A stretch of 64,000 bases of DNA from an uncultured bacterium. GTDB taxonomy: Bacteria > Bacillota > Clostridia > Christensenellales > CAG-917. Shown in pieces: positions 56,070-64,000 of the stretch. The notes under the pieces were generated by a model. The model worked only from the letters and a program-made list of their open reading frames with translations, was not told the DNA's origin and ran no database searches. The stretch lies in contig CASQXY010000003.1 in the NCBI GenBank assembly GCA_949432885.1, positions 1 to 64,000 of the forward strand. Direction: 5' to 3'. The stretch's first letter is position 1. Each line of letters starts with the position of its first letter. A program made the position numbers and the translations under genes.

Positions 56070-56288
56070 TTATCTTACGATTATGCAGTCAGGTTCGATT
56101 TTTTTGCATACTCGCACTATCTCGTCGACGATGCTTTCCGATCTGCTTTCATCCAAGTCCACGGAGAGCTTTTGCGACATAAAGCTTACGCTTGCCTCCC
56201 TCACGCCGTCTATTTTGGATATCGCGCGTTCCATTTTCGCGGCGCAGTTTGCGCAGTCCAAATCTCTGAGTCTGTACACTTTTTTCAT
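56070..56288 (-). CDS. Stand-alone heavy-metal-associated (HMA) domain protein
   Basis: The 72-residue ferredoxin-fold metal carrier has the metal motif LDCANCAAKMERAI. DCxxC is the variant at the N-terminus of CadA/ZntA pumps, so this looks like that domain split into its own gene. It probably delivers or senses Zn2+/Cd2+ for the ATPase downstream. GGAG precedes the ATG. Confidence 0.9.
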   Translation of the reverse strand: MKKVYRLRDLDCANCAAKMERAISKIDGVREASVSFMSQKLSVDLDESRSESIVDEIVRVCKKIEPDCIIVR

Positions 56289-56326
56289 AGTCCGTCTCCT
56301 ATTTTTATAATTGATTATTTATTTTG

Positions 56327-56348
56327 TTGAACAATCATTCAACTGTTG
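56327..56348. promoter_or_regulatory. ArsR-type operator before the HMA/ATPase genes
   Basis: TTGAACAATCATTCAACTGTTG, identical at 20 of 22 positions to the site at 56788-56809. Contains the TTGAA...TTCAA inverted core typical of ArsR/SmtB sites. Confidence 0.75.
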
Positions 56349-56351
56349 TTG

Positions 56352-56378
56352 TTTATAAAACAAGACGCCGGGTCTTGT
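56352..56378 (-). terminator. Terminator of arsR-type gene
   Basis: ACAAGAC / GTCTTGT with loop GCCGG; on the minus strand followed by TTTAT. It separates arsR from the HMA gene, which then needs its own promoter. Confidence 0.6.
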
Positions 56379-56415
56379 AATATTATTATAATTTATATTG
56401 GTTCTCAGGGTGAGA

Positions 56416-56772
56416 TTATTCCTCGTTGATGTGCGTTATGCCGCTTTCGATAATTTGCATTACGTGATTGTCGTCGAGGCAATATTTCACTTCTTTGCCG
56501 AGCTTGCTCGCCTTGACCAGCTTGGCGGCGCGGAGCACTCTCAGTTGGTGGGATACCGCCGATATGCTCATGCCTACGACCTCGGCGATTTCATTGACGA
56601 ACAAATCCTTTACTGAAAGACAGCTCATAATCTTTGCGCGGGTAGGGTCGCCGAATACCTTGAAAAATTCCGCGACCGCAACTATCGTATCGTCGTCGGG
56701 TATTCTGTTTTTTACAAACTCGGCATTCGCGCTCATCGCTTCGGCATTCGCGCTCTTGTTTTCGTCGGTCAT
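56416..56772 (-). CDS. ArsR/SmtB-family metal-sensing repressor
   Basis: The 118-residue winged-helix repressor carries the family block KVFGDPTRAKIMSCLSVKDL, then the recognition helix SISAVSHQLRVLRAAKLVKA. A C-terminal D-x-H pair in LDDNHVMQIIESGITHINEE could be the alpha-5 metal site (CzrA/SmtB-like, Zn2+). The N-terminus has an imperfect duplication (SANAEAMSANAEF) also visible in DNA. ATG 56772 follows GGAGG; the track's start 4 codons up does not fit. Confidence 0.92.
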   Translation of the reverse strand: MTDENKSANAEAMSANAEFVKNRIPDDDTIVAVAEFFKVFGDPTRAKIMSCLSVKDLFVNEIAEVVGMSISAVSHQLRVLRAAKLVKASKLGKEVKYCLDDNHVMQIIESGITHINEE

Positions 56773-56785
56773 AAACGCCTCCAAT

Positions 56786-56813
56786 ATTTGAACAATCTTT
56801 CAACTGTTCAAAT
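56786..56813. promoter_or_regulatory. ArsR-type operator at its own promoter
   Basis: ATTTGAACA ... TGTTCAAAT, a perfect 9-nt inverted repeat around TTGAACAATCTTTCAAC, directly downstream of the -10 box; autorepression is expected. Confidence 0.8.
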
Positions 56814-56815
56814 AT

Positions 56816-56844
56816 AATATATGCGTATTCTGCTGTGTTGTCAA
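56816..56844 (-). promoter_or_regulatory. Sigma-A promoter of arsR-type gene
   Basis: On the minus strand: TTGACA, 17 nt, TATATT, followed at once by the operator. Confidence 0.8.
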
Positions 56845-57003
56845 GTATTTTTCAAAAATAGACGTTGAGTTTTTGAGTTTGGGCGGCGCGCAAATCAGTA
56901 TTGCTTGAAAGGGCGTAGGCGTTACGTTTGAAGGTTTTGTTTAGTATAATAATAAAATATAATATAAATTCATAAGAAATAGATAAAAAAGTACTGATTT
57001 TGC

Positions 57004-57033
57004 TTGCGACGAGCGAAAGCTAGATGATATAAT
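57004..57033 (+). promoter_or_regulatory. Promoter of oad operon
   Basis: TTGCGA, 18 nt, TATAAT, 27 nt before the oadA ATG. Confidence 0.65.
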
Positions 57034-57060
57034 GCATTCGTATATTTTTTGGAGGGCAAT

Positions 57061-58464
57061 ATGAAAAAAAATCTTGAAACCCAAAAGGTTCAGTTTACGG
57101 AAACCGTTTTGCGCGATTCCAACCAATCGCTGATTGCGACGCGTCTTCCGTATTCCAAGTTTGCCGATATTCTTCCCACAATGGACAAAGCGGGTTATTA
57201 TTCCGTAGAGTGCTGGGGCGGAGCGGTGTTCGACGTATGTCTTAGGTTCTTGGACGAGGACCCGTGGCAGAGGCTGCGCAATATGCGCAAGGCTATGCCC
57301 AATACGAAGCTCCAAATGTTGCTCAGAGGGCAAAACCTGCTCGGATATAAACACTATCCCGATGAAATAGTCAAAATGTTTGTGGAGAAGTCCGTTGAAA
57401 ACGGTATCGATATTATCCGCATATTCGACGCGCTCAACGACCTGCGCAATATAGAGGTCGCAACAACAGCCGCAATCAAGGCGGGCGCGACCGTATCGGG
57501 CACGCTCAGCTTTACTCAGAGCCCCGTGCATACTCTCGAAGCGTTTGCAAAGCAGGCGAAGGAGATGGAGAATATGGGCGTCGCGACCATCTGCGTCAAG
57601 GATATGGCGGGCGTTATGACTCCGCATGAGGCGTACGAGCTTATCGGCGCGATAAAGAGCGAGGTCAAGCTCCCCGTCGTGCTTCATACGCATTGCACTA
57701 CGGGAATGGCGTTTATGACATATCTCAAAGCTATCGAGGCGGGAGTGGATGTCATAGACACCGCGACGTCCTGCTTCTCCGGCGGCACGAGCCAGCCCGC
57801 GACGGAGACTCTCAACTATGCGCTCAAACAGCTCGGATACGAAACGGGTCTGAACGACGATGCGCTCAAAGAGGTCAACGACTATTTCAAGCCTATACGC
57901 GACGGGTATCTCAAAGACGGCACGCTCAATCCCAAGATGATGGCGACGGATACGGACGCGCTCAACTACAAGGTGCCGGGCGGAATGCTTTCCAACCTCG
58001 TGTCCCAGCTCAAAGCGCAGAACGCTATGGATAAGTTTGAAGAAGTACTTATCGAAACTCCCAAGGTGAGAGCCGACCTCGGATATCCGCCGCTCGTCAC
58101 GCCTATGAGCCAGATGGTCGGCGTACAGGCGACCAACAACGTGCTGTCGGGCGAGAGATACAAGAACATATCCAAGGAGGTCAAGGCGTATTGCAGAGGA
58201 GAGTACGGCACGTCTCCCGCGCCTATCGATCCCGAGGTTATGAAAAAGGCTCTCGGAGACGAAAAGCCGATAGAGGGCAGATATGCCGACACGTTGGAGC
58301 CTATTTTTGAAAAGACGAAAGCGGAGCTTGAAGGAACCGCCAAAAACGACGAGGACGTACTGTCATATATTCTCTTCCCGCAGGTGACCGAAAAATATTT
58401 TGCGGCGCGTAAGGCGAAGGAAGAGAAAATCGTCAAGTATACAATCGAGCCGATAGAGGAGTGA
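57061..58464 (+). CDS. oadA: Oxaloacetate decarboxylase alpha subunit, carboxyltransferase
   Basis: The 467-residue carboxyltransferase moves CO2 from oxaloacetate to biotin. It has the TIM-barrel motifs ETVLRDSNQSLIATR, CVKDMAG (about 180) and LHTHCTTGMA with metal-binding histidines (about 208), then the PYC_OADA domain (GGMLSNLVSQL, GYPPLVTPMSQMVG). The C-terminal biotin domain of classical OadA (~590 residues) is missing; a separate carrier is encoded two genes on. ATG 57061 follows GGAGG; the track uses a TTG 12 nt earlier. Confidence 0.94.
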   Translation: MKKNLETQKVQFTETVLRDSNQSLIATRLPYSKFADILPTMDKAGYYSVECWGGAVFDVCLRFLDEDPWQRLRNMRKAMPNTKLQMLLRGQNLLGYKHYPDEIVKMFVEKSVENGIDIIRIFDALNDLRNIEVATTAAIKAGATVSGTLSFTQSPVHTLEAFAKQAKEMENMGVATICVKDMAGVMTPHEAYELIGAIKSEVKLPVVLHTHCTTGMAFMTYLKAIEAGVDVIDTATSCFSGGTSQPATETLNYALKQLGYETGLNDDALKEVNDYFKPIRDGYLKDGTLNPKMMATDTDALNYKVPGGMLSNLVSQLKAQNAMDKFEEVLIETPKVRADLGYPPLVTPMSQMVGVQATNNVLSGERYKNISKEVKAYCRGEYGTSPAPIDPEVMKKALGDEKPIEGRYADTLEPIFEKTKAELEGTAKNDEDVLSYILFPQVTEKYFAARKAKEEKIVKYTIEPIEE

Positions 58465-58471
58465 GCTTATT

Positions 58472-58906
58472 ATGGGAATATCCTTGCTTAGCGGAGTTTT
58501 CAAAAGCACCGATAAAATACAGGTCGTAGACGCTATTCTGCTCGCTCTTATAGGTGTCGTTATCGTTTTCGTCATTCTCGCTTTGATTATGCTTATAGTA
58601 TCGATTGTGGGAAAGGCGTTTGACAAGAGCGAGGTCTTAAAGGAAAAGCATCCTGAATGGGGCGAGAAGCTCGCGGCGGCAAAATCCAAGATGATGTTTT
58701 GGAAGAAGCTGAAAAAGGACGCGGAAGAGGCGGAAGTCGCGGCTCAGTCCGCTCCGGTTGCGGCAGGCACCTGCGGAGAGCTTAAACTTATCAATACGGA
58801 CGAGCGCGACGCGGCAATGATTATGGCAATCGTCGCGGATACGACGGGTACGCCGCTCAACGAGCTGCGCTTCAAGTCTATAAAGAGAGTGGAGGAAGAA
58901 AAATGA
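58472..58906 (+). CDS. oadG: Oxaloacetate decarboxylase gamma-like subunit
   Basis: The 144-residue protein has one N-terminal membrane helix (about 19-48, VVDAILLALIGVVIVFVILA) and a soluble tail, as expected for OadG, which joins the alpha and beta subunits. The end (AMIMAIVADTTGTPLNELRF) resembles the OadG-associated domain common in clostridial versions. 7 nt after oadA; its stop overlaps the carrier gene by 4 nt. Confidence 0.85.
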   Translation: MGISLLSGVFKSTDKIQVVDAILLALIGVVIVFVILALIMLIVSIVGKAFDKSEVLKEKHPEWGEKLAAAKSKMMFWKKLKKDAEEAEVAAQSAPVAAGTCGELKLINTDERDAAMIMAIVADTTGTPLNELRFKSIKRVEEEK

Positions 58907-59295
58907 TTTATAAAGTCAGTCTGAACGGAAAAATATACGAGGTCGAGGTAGAAAAGGGCGAAGCTGTCGTCAAGTCCGAATTTGACGCGGCTCTGCCGCA
59001 GGCGGCTCCTGCCGCTCCTGCGCAAAGCGCAGCTCCAATAGCGGCCGCGGCTCCTGCCGCAGCGCCTGCTTCGGCGGCAAGCGCTTCGGCTGTCACTGCG
59101 CCTATGCCCGGTAATATCAACGCGGTCAAGGTGACGAGCGGTCAGTCGGTCAAGAACGGCGACGTGCTTATCATACTCGAAGCTATGAAGATGGAAAACG
59201 AAATCGTCGCTCCCAAGGACGGTAAAATCGGACAGGTTTTCGTACAAAAGGGAGCGACCGTCGAAACGGGTGCTCCGCTCGTCGAAGTTCTTTAA
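58903..59295 (+). CDS. Biotin carboxyl carrier subunit of the decarboxylase
   Basis: The 130-residue carrier has a short N-terminal beta segment, an Ala/Pro-rich flexible linker (about 35-68) and a biotinyl domain with the lysine site EAMKMENEI (about 95-103). The swinging domain carries CO2 from OadA to the OadB membrane pump. Similar to GcdC/MmdC carriers. ATGA overlap with oadG. Confidence 0.93.
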   Translation: MIYKVSLNGKIYEVEVEKGEAVVKSEFDAALPQAAPAAPAQSAAPIAAAAPAAAPASAASASAVTAPMPGNINAVKVTSGQSVKNGDVLIILEAMKMENEIVAPKDGKIGQVFVQKGATVETGAPLVEVL

Positions 59296-59307
59296 GGAGC
59301 CCGACTT

Positions 59308-60504
59308 ATGAATGTAGGAGAAATACTTAAAAATCTAGGCGAAAGCACAGGATTTATGGGCTTCGGCGGCGCGGACGGATGGAAAGCTCTGATTATGATA
59401 ATCCTTGCGCTGTTCTTCCTGTGGCTTGGTATCAAAAAGAAATTCGAGCCTCTGCTGCTTGTCGGAATCGCTTTCGGAATGCTTCTTACAAACCTCCCCG
59501 GCGGAGGACTTTATCATGCCGAATGGTGGACGGGCGCGGACGCAGTTGCAAACGGCGTCAACTACGGCTATATATTGCAACACGGCGGATTGCTTGATAT
59601 ACTGTATATAGGCGTAAAAACAGGCGTATATCCCTGCCTTATCTTTATAGGCGTCGGCGCTATGACGGACTTCGGACCAATGCTGTCGAGACCGAGCTCT
59701 ATGATTATGGGCGCGGCGGCGCAGGGCGGAATATATCTCGTGCTCATCCTCGCGGTGGCGACGGGCATGTATTCGGGCGGAGAAGCGGCTTCGATTTCCA
59801 TTATCGCGGGCGCGGACGGTCCCACGGCCATATTCCTCACAAAGACGCTCGCTCCCGAGTTGCTCGCTCCTATCGCGGTCGCGGCATACTCGTATATGGC
59901 GCTCATACCGCTCTTGCAGCCTCCGTTTATGAAGCTGCTTACGACGAAAAAGGAGCGTATGACTGTCATGACCACTACGCGCAAGGTGAGCAAGAAGGAA
60001 AAAATCATTTTCCCCATTCTCGTTACGATAATTGTGAGTCTGTTGCTCCCGTCGGTCGCTCCGCTTCTGGGAAGTCTTATGTTCGGAAATCTGCTCAAAG
60101 AATGCGGAGTTACGGAAAGACTTTCGGATACGGCGCAGAATGCTCTTATGAATATAGTCACGCTCTTCCTCGGAATATCCGTAGGCGCGACTGCAATCGG
60201 CGCGACATTCCTTTCGGCGAAGACTATTGTTATCGTGGTGCTCGGTCTTGCGGGCTTTATACTCGCAACAATTTGCGGACTGCTTATAGGAAAGATTATG
60301 TACGTGCTGTCCAAGGGCAAAATCAATCCGCTTATCGGTTCGGCAGGCGTATCGGCGGTGCCTATGGCGGCCCGCGTGTCCAATACGGTGGGATTGCAGT
60401 ATAACAAGGGCAACTACCTGCTTATGCACGCTATGGGTCCTAACGTGGCGGGCGTTATCGGTTCGGCTGTCGCGGCGGGCTTCCTGCTTGCGGTGTTCGC
60501 ATGA
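59308..60504 (+). CDS. oadB: Sodium-pumping oxaloacetate decarboxylase beta subunit
   Basis: The 398-residue polytopic membrane protein decarboxylates carboxybiotin and exports Na+. Family motifs include FIGVGAMTDFGPML, the conserved IIAGADGPTAIFLT with the Na+-binding Asp, YSYMALIPLLQPP and GSAGVSAVPMAARVSN. Last gene of the oadA-oadG-carrier-oadB operon. The system can be specific for oxaloacetate or for a related CoA ester; the OadA-type carboxyltransferase favours oxaloacetate. Confidence 0.95.
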   Translation: MNVGEILKNLGESTGFMGFGGADGWKALIMIILALFFLWLGIKKKFEPLLLVGIAFGMLLTNLPGGGLYHAEWWTGADAVANGVNYGYILQHGGLLDILYIGVKTGVYPCLIFIGVGAMTDFGPMLSRPSSMIMGAAAQGGIYLVLILAVATGMYSGGEAASISIIAGADGPTAIFLTKTLAPELLAPIAVAAYSYMALIPLLQPPFMKLLTTKKERMTVMTTTRKVSKKEKIIFPILVTIIVSLLLPSVAPLLGSLMFGNLLKECGVTERLSDTAQNALMNIVTLFLGISVGATAIGATFLSAKTIVIVVLGLAGFILATICGLLIGKIMYVLSKGKINPLIGSAGVSAVPMAARVSNTVGLQYNKGNYLLMHAMGPNVAGVIGSAVAAGFLLAVFA

Positions 60505-60547
60505 CGATAACGCATTTGCGCGCGCGGCGCATATAATATGCAAATCG

Positions 60548-60574
60548 TATCGCGCGACAAATTGTCGCGCGATA
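60548..60574. other. Palindromic hairpin after oadB
   Basis: TATCGCGCGAC / GTCGCGCGATA with a 5-nt loop, tail TAAATTTG. Possibly a weak terminator between oadB and the DMT transporter gene. Confidence 0.5.
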
Positions 60575-60598
60575 TAAATTTGACGTTCGGAGTGTCGG

Positions 60599-61573
60599 AT
60601 GCAGAAGAGACATAGTATATTCGGTAACGCGGTTCTGTTTGTCTGCGCAATAGTATGGGGACTTGCGTTTGCGTTTCAAAGACGCGCCACGGGATATATA
60701 AACCCCATTGCGTTCAATGGAGTGCGTTTTGCATTGGCGACGGGCGTTATTTTTATTCTGTTTTTAATCTGTGTTCCGATAAACAAAAAGCGCGGTATAA
60801 AAAGCGCGGACTGGAACGTCAATACGATTTTCGGAGGTATATGCTGCGGCTTGTCGCTCCTGCTCGCAAGCAATTTGCAGCAGTACGGAATACAGTTTAC
60901 CACCGCGGGAAGAGCGAGCTTTATTACGGCTTTGTATATCGTGTTGGTGCCTGTGCTCGGTTTGCTTATAGGCAAGAGGATAGGCGTTTTCGGAAGATTT
61001 GCTATCCCCGTCGCAATCGCGGGCTTTTGGCTTATGTGTTCGAGCGGGAACGAGCCTCTCAATATAGGCGATTTGCTGAGCCTCGTAAGCACTGTTATGT
61101 TTGCGGTGCAGATTTTATTTATAGATATCTTCGGTAAAGATTCCGACCCGATAAAGCTGACTTTCGTTCAGTTTCTGACTTGCGCCGTCCTCAGCGTGCC
61201 TATGATGGCGATTACGGAATTTCCGTCCTCGTCCGCGTTTACGGATACGGACAGCCTAATCAACATTCTGTATGTGGGATTGTTCTCGGCGGGATTGGGT
61301 TATACGTTACAGTCGATAGGGCAGAAATACACCGAGCCCTCCGTCGCCTCGCTTATTATGAGTTTGGAATCCGTCGTAGGGCTTATAGGCGCGGTGATAA
61401 TTTTACAGGAAAAACACACAGATATCGAGCTTGCGGGCTGTATGTTTGTGTTTATCGCGGTTATTCTTGCTCAGCTTTCTTATCCGTCCAGATTTTTGAA
61501 ATTCAATAAAAATTCCTTTGCGCTTACCTCGTCTTCAAAACAGTGGTTTTATGACGACGCGCCCGTCGTTTAG
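60599..61573 (+). CDS. EamA/DMT-superfamily transporter
   Basis: The 324-residue protein has ten hydrophobic helices in two EamA repeats (AIVWGLAFAFQRRATGYINP; then ISLVSTVMFAVQILFIDIFG-like second half). SLESVVGLIGAVIILQEKHT is the typical EamA signature near the end. These carriers export or import metabolites such as amino acids or nucleosides; the substrate is not predictable. GGAG precedes the ATG. Confidence 0.9.
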   Translation: MQKRHSIFGNAVLFVCAIVWGLAFAFQRRATGYINPIAFNGVRFALATGVIFILFLICVPINKKRGIKSADWNVNTIFGGICCGLSLLLASNLQQYGIQFTTAGRASFITALYIVLVPVLGLLIGKRIGVFGRFAIPVAIAGFWLMCSSGNEPLNIGDLLSLVSTVMFAVQILFIDIFGKDSDPIKLTFVQFLTCAVLSVPMMAITEFPSSSAFTDTDSLINILYVGLFSAGLGYTLQSIGQKYTEPSVASLIMSLESVVGLIGAVIILQEKHTDIELAGCMFVFIAVILAQLSYPSRFLKFNKNSFALTSSSKQWFYDDAPVV

Positions 61574-61687
61574 GTAATTCAAAGGGTTTAACGTTTATAA
61601 ACTTTGATTTCCTCTTGAAATTCGGCATTGTTATTTGCACGAATGTATAATACAATTATGTCAGAACTTAAATTCGGAGGGAATATT

Positions 61688-62806
61688 ATGGCAAAACAGG
61701 TAAAAAAAACATACGTCGGCTGGAAAGAGGCTGCGGCAAAGCGAAATCAGATTGAGTATACGGAGCCGACGCGCCTTCTTGACGGCAAGGGCAACCTTTT
61801 GGTTCACGGAGGTTGGGCGCGTCATAATATTTTCGACTATGACCGCACCGTTGCCCGTCCGCAGTACAGGGGCAAGGAATGGGACTTCTATCAGGTGTCG
61901 AACGGCAGATATATGGTGCAGATTTCTATGGCGAACATCTCGATAGGCGGATACGCGTCCGCAAATCTCGTGGATATAAGCGGAAAAAACAAAAAAATCA
62001 TAACCAGTATGGCGCTGTGGCTTGGCGGCAAGAACAAAGTAGTTATGCCCGAGAACTGCGATTGCCCGAACGTATGCGAGTACAAAAAAGGGAAATATAC
62101 CTTCCGTGCCGTAACGGAGAAAAATTCGCGCACGATTGAATTTTACGGTCCTTGCAAGCAGGGGAACGTAAGTGCGAAGTTTACGATGGATTTGTTCGAC
62201 GACCATCAGAATATAACGATTGTCACGCCGTTCAAGAAAAAAGGCGAATATCTGCCCACGCGCTTCTTTATGACCATGAAACAGAATTGCATGCCATGCG
62301 AGGGTACGTTCGTCTGCGGTGAGGAGACGTATACGTTCGAGAAAAAGGACACCTTCTGCGTGCTCGACTGGGGTCGCGGCGTGTGGCCGTACAAGAACGT
62401 ATGGTATTGGGGCAACGGCGCGCAGTATATCAAGGACGAGGACGGGAACGACCACATCTTCGGGTTTGAAATCACTTGGGGTATAGGCGACGAGAGCAAT
62501 GCGACGGAAACCTGCCTGTTTTATGACGGCGTAGCGCACAAAATAGGCTCGGTGGACGTGGAGGTGTTCCCCAAACCGGACAAATATATGCAGCCGTGGC
62601 GCTTTATATCCGAGGACGGCAGATTCGATTTGACTATGACGCCGACATACGACCACCATGCGGATACAAACGTATTTAATATCGTAAGAATGCATTCCCA
62701 TCAGGTGCACGGTCTGTGGAACGGCACGGTCGTGCTAGACGACGGAAGGAAACTCGAAATCAAGGATATGTACGCTTTCTGCGAGTATGTCGAGAATAAG
62801 TGGTGA
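61688..62806 (+). CDS. DUF2804 protein
   Basis: The 372-residue soluble protein matches DUF2804: an early LLDGKGNLLVHGGWARHNIFDYDR, then KEWDFYQVSNGRYMVQISMANI, a central VLDWGRGVWPYKNVWYWGNGAQ and the final DDGRKLEIKDMYAFCEY. The function of this family is not established; related folds are lipocalin-like and bind hydrophobic ligands. ATG 61688 follows GGAGGGA; the track start does not. A second, divergent DUF2804 gene faces it at 63 kb. Confidence 0.85.
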   Translation: MAKQVKKTYVGWKEAAAKRNQIEYTEPTRLLDGKGNLLVHGGWARHNIFDYDRTVARPQYRGKEWDFYQVSNGRYMVQISMANISIGGYASANLVDISGKNKKIITSMALWLGGKNKVVMPENCDCPNVCEYKKGKYTFRAVTEKNSRTIEFYGPCKQGNVSAKFTMDLFDDHQNITIVTPFKKKGEYLPTRFFMTMKQNCMPCEGTFVCGEETYTFEKKDTFCVLDWGRGVWPYKNVWYWGNGAQYIKDEDGNDHIFGFEITWGIGDESNATETCLFYDGVAHKIGSVDVEVFPKPDKYMQPWRFISEDGRFDLTMTPTYDHHADTNVFNIVRMHSHQVHGLWNGTVVLDDGRKLEIKDMYAFCEYVENKW

Positions 62807-62990
62807 TAAGATATTTATTTGCCCCGAACGAGTGACATAAACAGAGCTCTATGCTCGTCTATGCGCGCGCCGAGTTCCTCCACATGAGCAACGTATAGTA
62901 TAAGCGGAAATCGTTCCTGCTCAGAACGGAAGAGGAAAGCCCGAAGAGAAGCGGTAGGTCAATATATTTAAAATACCTGACTATTCTCCA

Positions 62991-63022
62991 AAAAAAACTC
63001 CCTCCTGCGAGGGAGTTTTTTG
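62991..63022. terminator. Bidirectional terminator between the two DUF2804 genes
   Basis: AAAAAACTCCCTC / GAGGGAGTTTTTT, loop CTGC, with T-runs on both strands. Confidence 0.93.
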
Positions 63023-63040
63023 TTTGGTTTATCTCTTATT

Positions 63041-64000
63041 TTACATTCTCGTAGTTTTGTCCTCGCCTACGCCGGTCATGCCGTCGACATAATATTTTTT
63101 GCCGTCGATACCGGTAAGATATCCCGACAGCTTGCCGAAGGGCAGGGCATAATAGCATTCCAGCACGCCGAGGTGTATAGGCATATAGAACGTCTTGCTT
63201 ATCTTGAAGGTCACGTCCACAAGCCCCAGACCCTTTTCGTCGGTGACGTGCCACTCGGAGGCTTTCTTCTTGCCGTCCTTGTGCGTGAATACGACAGGGG
63301 GCAGGGGATGAAGCTCCTCGCCCACCCATATGTAGTTCTCGTTGAAAGCATCCTGATCTACGGACTGGTTGCGAGTGAGGTTGAAGCCGAAATGCTTCTG
63401 CCCGCCGTCGACGTCGATTTTGCACATAGTCGTAAGCCAGTCGTAGTGCGCCTTGTAGGGATAGTAGCCCTTGTGGTCGTCGATGATGCCGACCGTGCGC
63501 TCGTTGGACTCGTACACCTTGCCGTTGAGCACTATATGTCCCGTGGCCTTGAACAAATCCTTTTCGCTGTAAAGCGGATTGCAAAGCTCGCCGTCCTTGG
63601 TCTTGGCGAGGGGCATAACCGCGTTGGAGGGGGCGGATACGCGCTCGAACTTCATATCTATGGAAAACTCGCCGCTCTTGCCCTCGGAAAAACCTTTCGC
63701 AGAAGCAAAGCCGTTTGCAAGGTCGTTGTTTATGCGATATTCGCTGTGCTTGGTTTTGCAATGGCAGTAATCGTCAACAAGCTGCGCCGCGACGCGTGAT
63801 TTCTTTTTGGGAACGACGTTGCGCCAGCTGTAAATTTTGTCTTCCGCCTTGTCGTACCATACGAAGATAGAAAATCCCATACCGAACGTGGTCTTGTAAA
63901 TCGCGCTTATCAGCGTGCCCTCGTCCATATTGACCTCGAACGCCTCCCATTCGGTGAGTCTGCCCGCTTTTTTCTTTGCGGATTGCTTTTTGCCGCCGCA
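63041..64000 (-). CDS. DUF2804 protein, 5' end beyond the window
   Basis: The frame stays open to base 64000. Beyond the track's ATG at 63928 it continues upstream with KKKAGRLTEWEAFEVN, so the true start lies outside. About 320 residues are visible. DUF2804-like features: FGMGFSIFVWYDKAEDKIYS, GIIDDHKGYYPYKAHYDWLT, HFGFNLTRNQSVDQDAFNEN and PPVVFTHKDGKK. It is a distant relative of the facing gene rather than a recent copy. Confidence 0.85.
   Translation of the reverse strand, partial: CGGKKQSAKKKAGRLTEWEAFEVNMDEGTLISAIYKTTFGMGFSIFVWYDKAEDKIYSWRNVVPKKKSRVAAQLVDDYCHCKTKHSEYRINNDLANGFASAKGFSEGKSGEFSIDMKFERVSAPSNAVMPLAKTKDGELCNPLYSEKDLFKATGHIVLNGKVYESNERTVGIIDDHKGYYPYKAHYDWLTTMCKIDVDGGQKHFGFNLTRNQSVDQDAFNENYIWVGEELHPLPPVVFTHKDGKKKASEWHVTDEKGLGLVDVTFKISKTFYMPIHLGVLECYYALPFGKLSGYLTGIDGKKYYVDGMTGVGEDKTTRM

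Noticed and set aside
59335-60543. 402-aa minus ORF opposite oadB
   Set aside because: Shadow frame; no membrane or domain pattern.
62921-62960. GAGGAAAGCCCGAAGAG, reminiscent of the RNase P RNA core
   Set aside because: The other conserved RNase P blocks (such as ACAGAA and the GGGTAA-type end) are not found around it in order.

Overview
The window reads as chromosomal DNA of a strictly anaerobic, endospore-forming Bacillota (class Clostridia or a close relative). Sporulation and germination genes recur (SipL-like SPOCS protein, SpoIIR, SleB, YpeB, YabP, YabQ, a SigH-type sigma factor). Carbon metabolism is anaerobic: a one-chain pyruvate:ferredoxin oxidoreductase, a small 2[4Fe-4S] ferredoxin, a Na+-pumping oxaloacetate decarboxylase and an anaerobic ribonucleotide reductase activase. 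Veg, Mini-III RNase, RicT, AmaP and the tmk-holB-ricT order are Bacillota hallmarks. The many long lipoproteins with InlB B-repeats, GLUG or BspA-type repeats suggest a host- or gut-associated clostridial lineage, perhaps Christensenellales-like; that placement is inference.

Layout. 0-8.5 kb: a SLOG-family remnant, ferredoxin, Veg, SipL-like protein, a divergent pair of RsgI-domain lipoprotein and ECF sigma factor with a membrane anti-sigma candidate, a large GLUG lipoprotein and a 52-residue ORF. 8.8-12.4 kb: nifJ. 12.5-19 kb: an unusual four-gene operon of a degenerate class-I release factor, an SF1 helicase, a coiled-coil protein and a membrane-anchored beta-helix protein. 19-21 kb: mrnC-rlmB-sigH. 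21-31 kb: an XRE regulator divergent from a lipoprotein, a helical-bundle protein, spoIIR divergent from sleB-ypeB, a zinc-ribbon membrane protein, a cobalamin riboswitch with a DUF4430 lipoprotein and ECF transporter S subunit, and yabP-yabQ. 31-50 kb: translation genes (a short alaS, lysS, leuS, serS), greA, amaP, tmk-holB-ricT, an InlB-repeat lipoprotein, a GH13 glycosidase and a split chromate-type transporter. 50-64 kb: an MFS transporter, an NrdG-type activase, a metal-efflux locus (ArsR, HMA protein, P1B ATPase), the oadA-oadG-BCCP-oadB operon, a DMT transporter and two convergent DUF2804 genes, the last running off the right edge.

How it works together. NifJ and ferredoxin link pyruvate oxidation to low-potential electron carriers, while the oxaloacetate decarboxylase turns decarboxylation into a sodium gradient. 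The ArsR repressor has two near-identical operators, one at its own promoter and one ahead of the HMA/ATPase pair. The riboswitch ties a DUF4430 lipoprotein and an ECF S subunit to B12 status.

Most interesting points: the release-factor-like/helicase/coiled-coil/beta-helix operon; four genes whose ATG lies exactly 6 nt after a -10 box, implying leaderless mRNAs; matches to forespore sigma-F and sigma-G promoters between spoIIR and sleB; a 40-nt intergenic repeat shared by two distant gaps; a 128-bp element with perfect 18-bp inverted ends that supplies the end of lysS; and an alanyl-tRNA synthetase that stops after the editing domain. No tRNA, rRNA, CRISPR array, transposase or prophage gene was seen. 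Everything here was read by eye; no searches were run.
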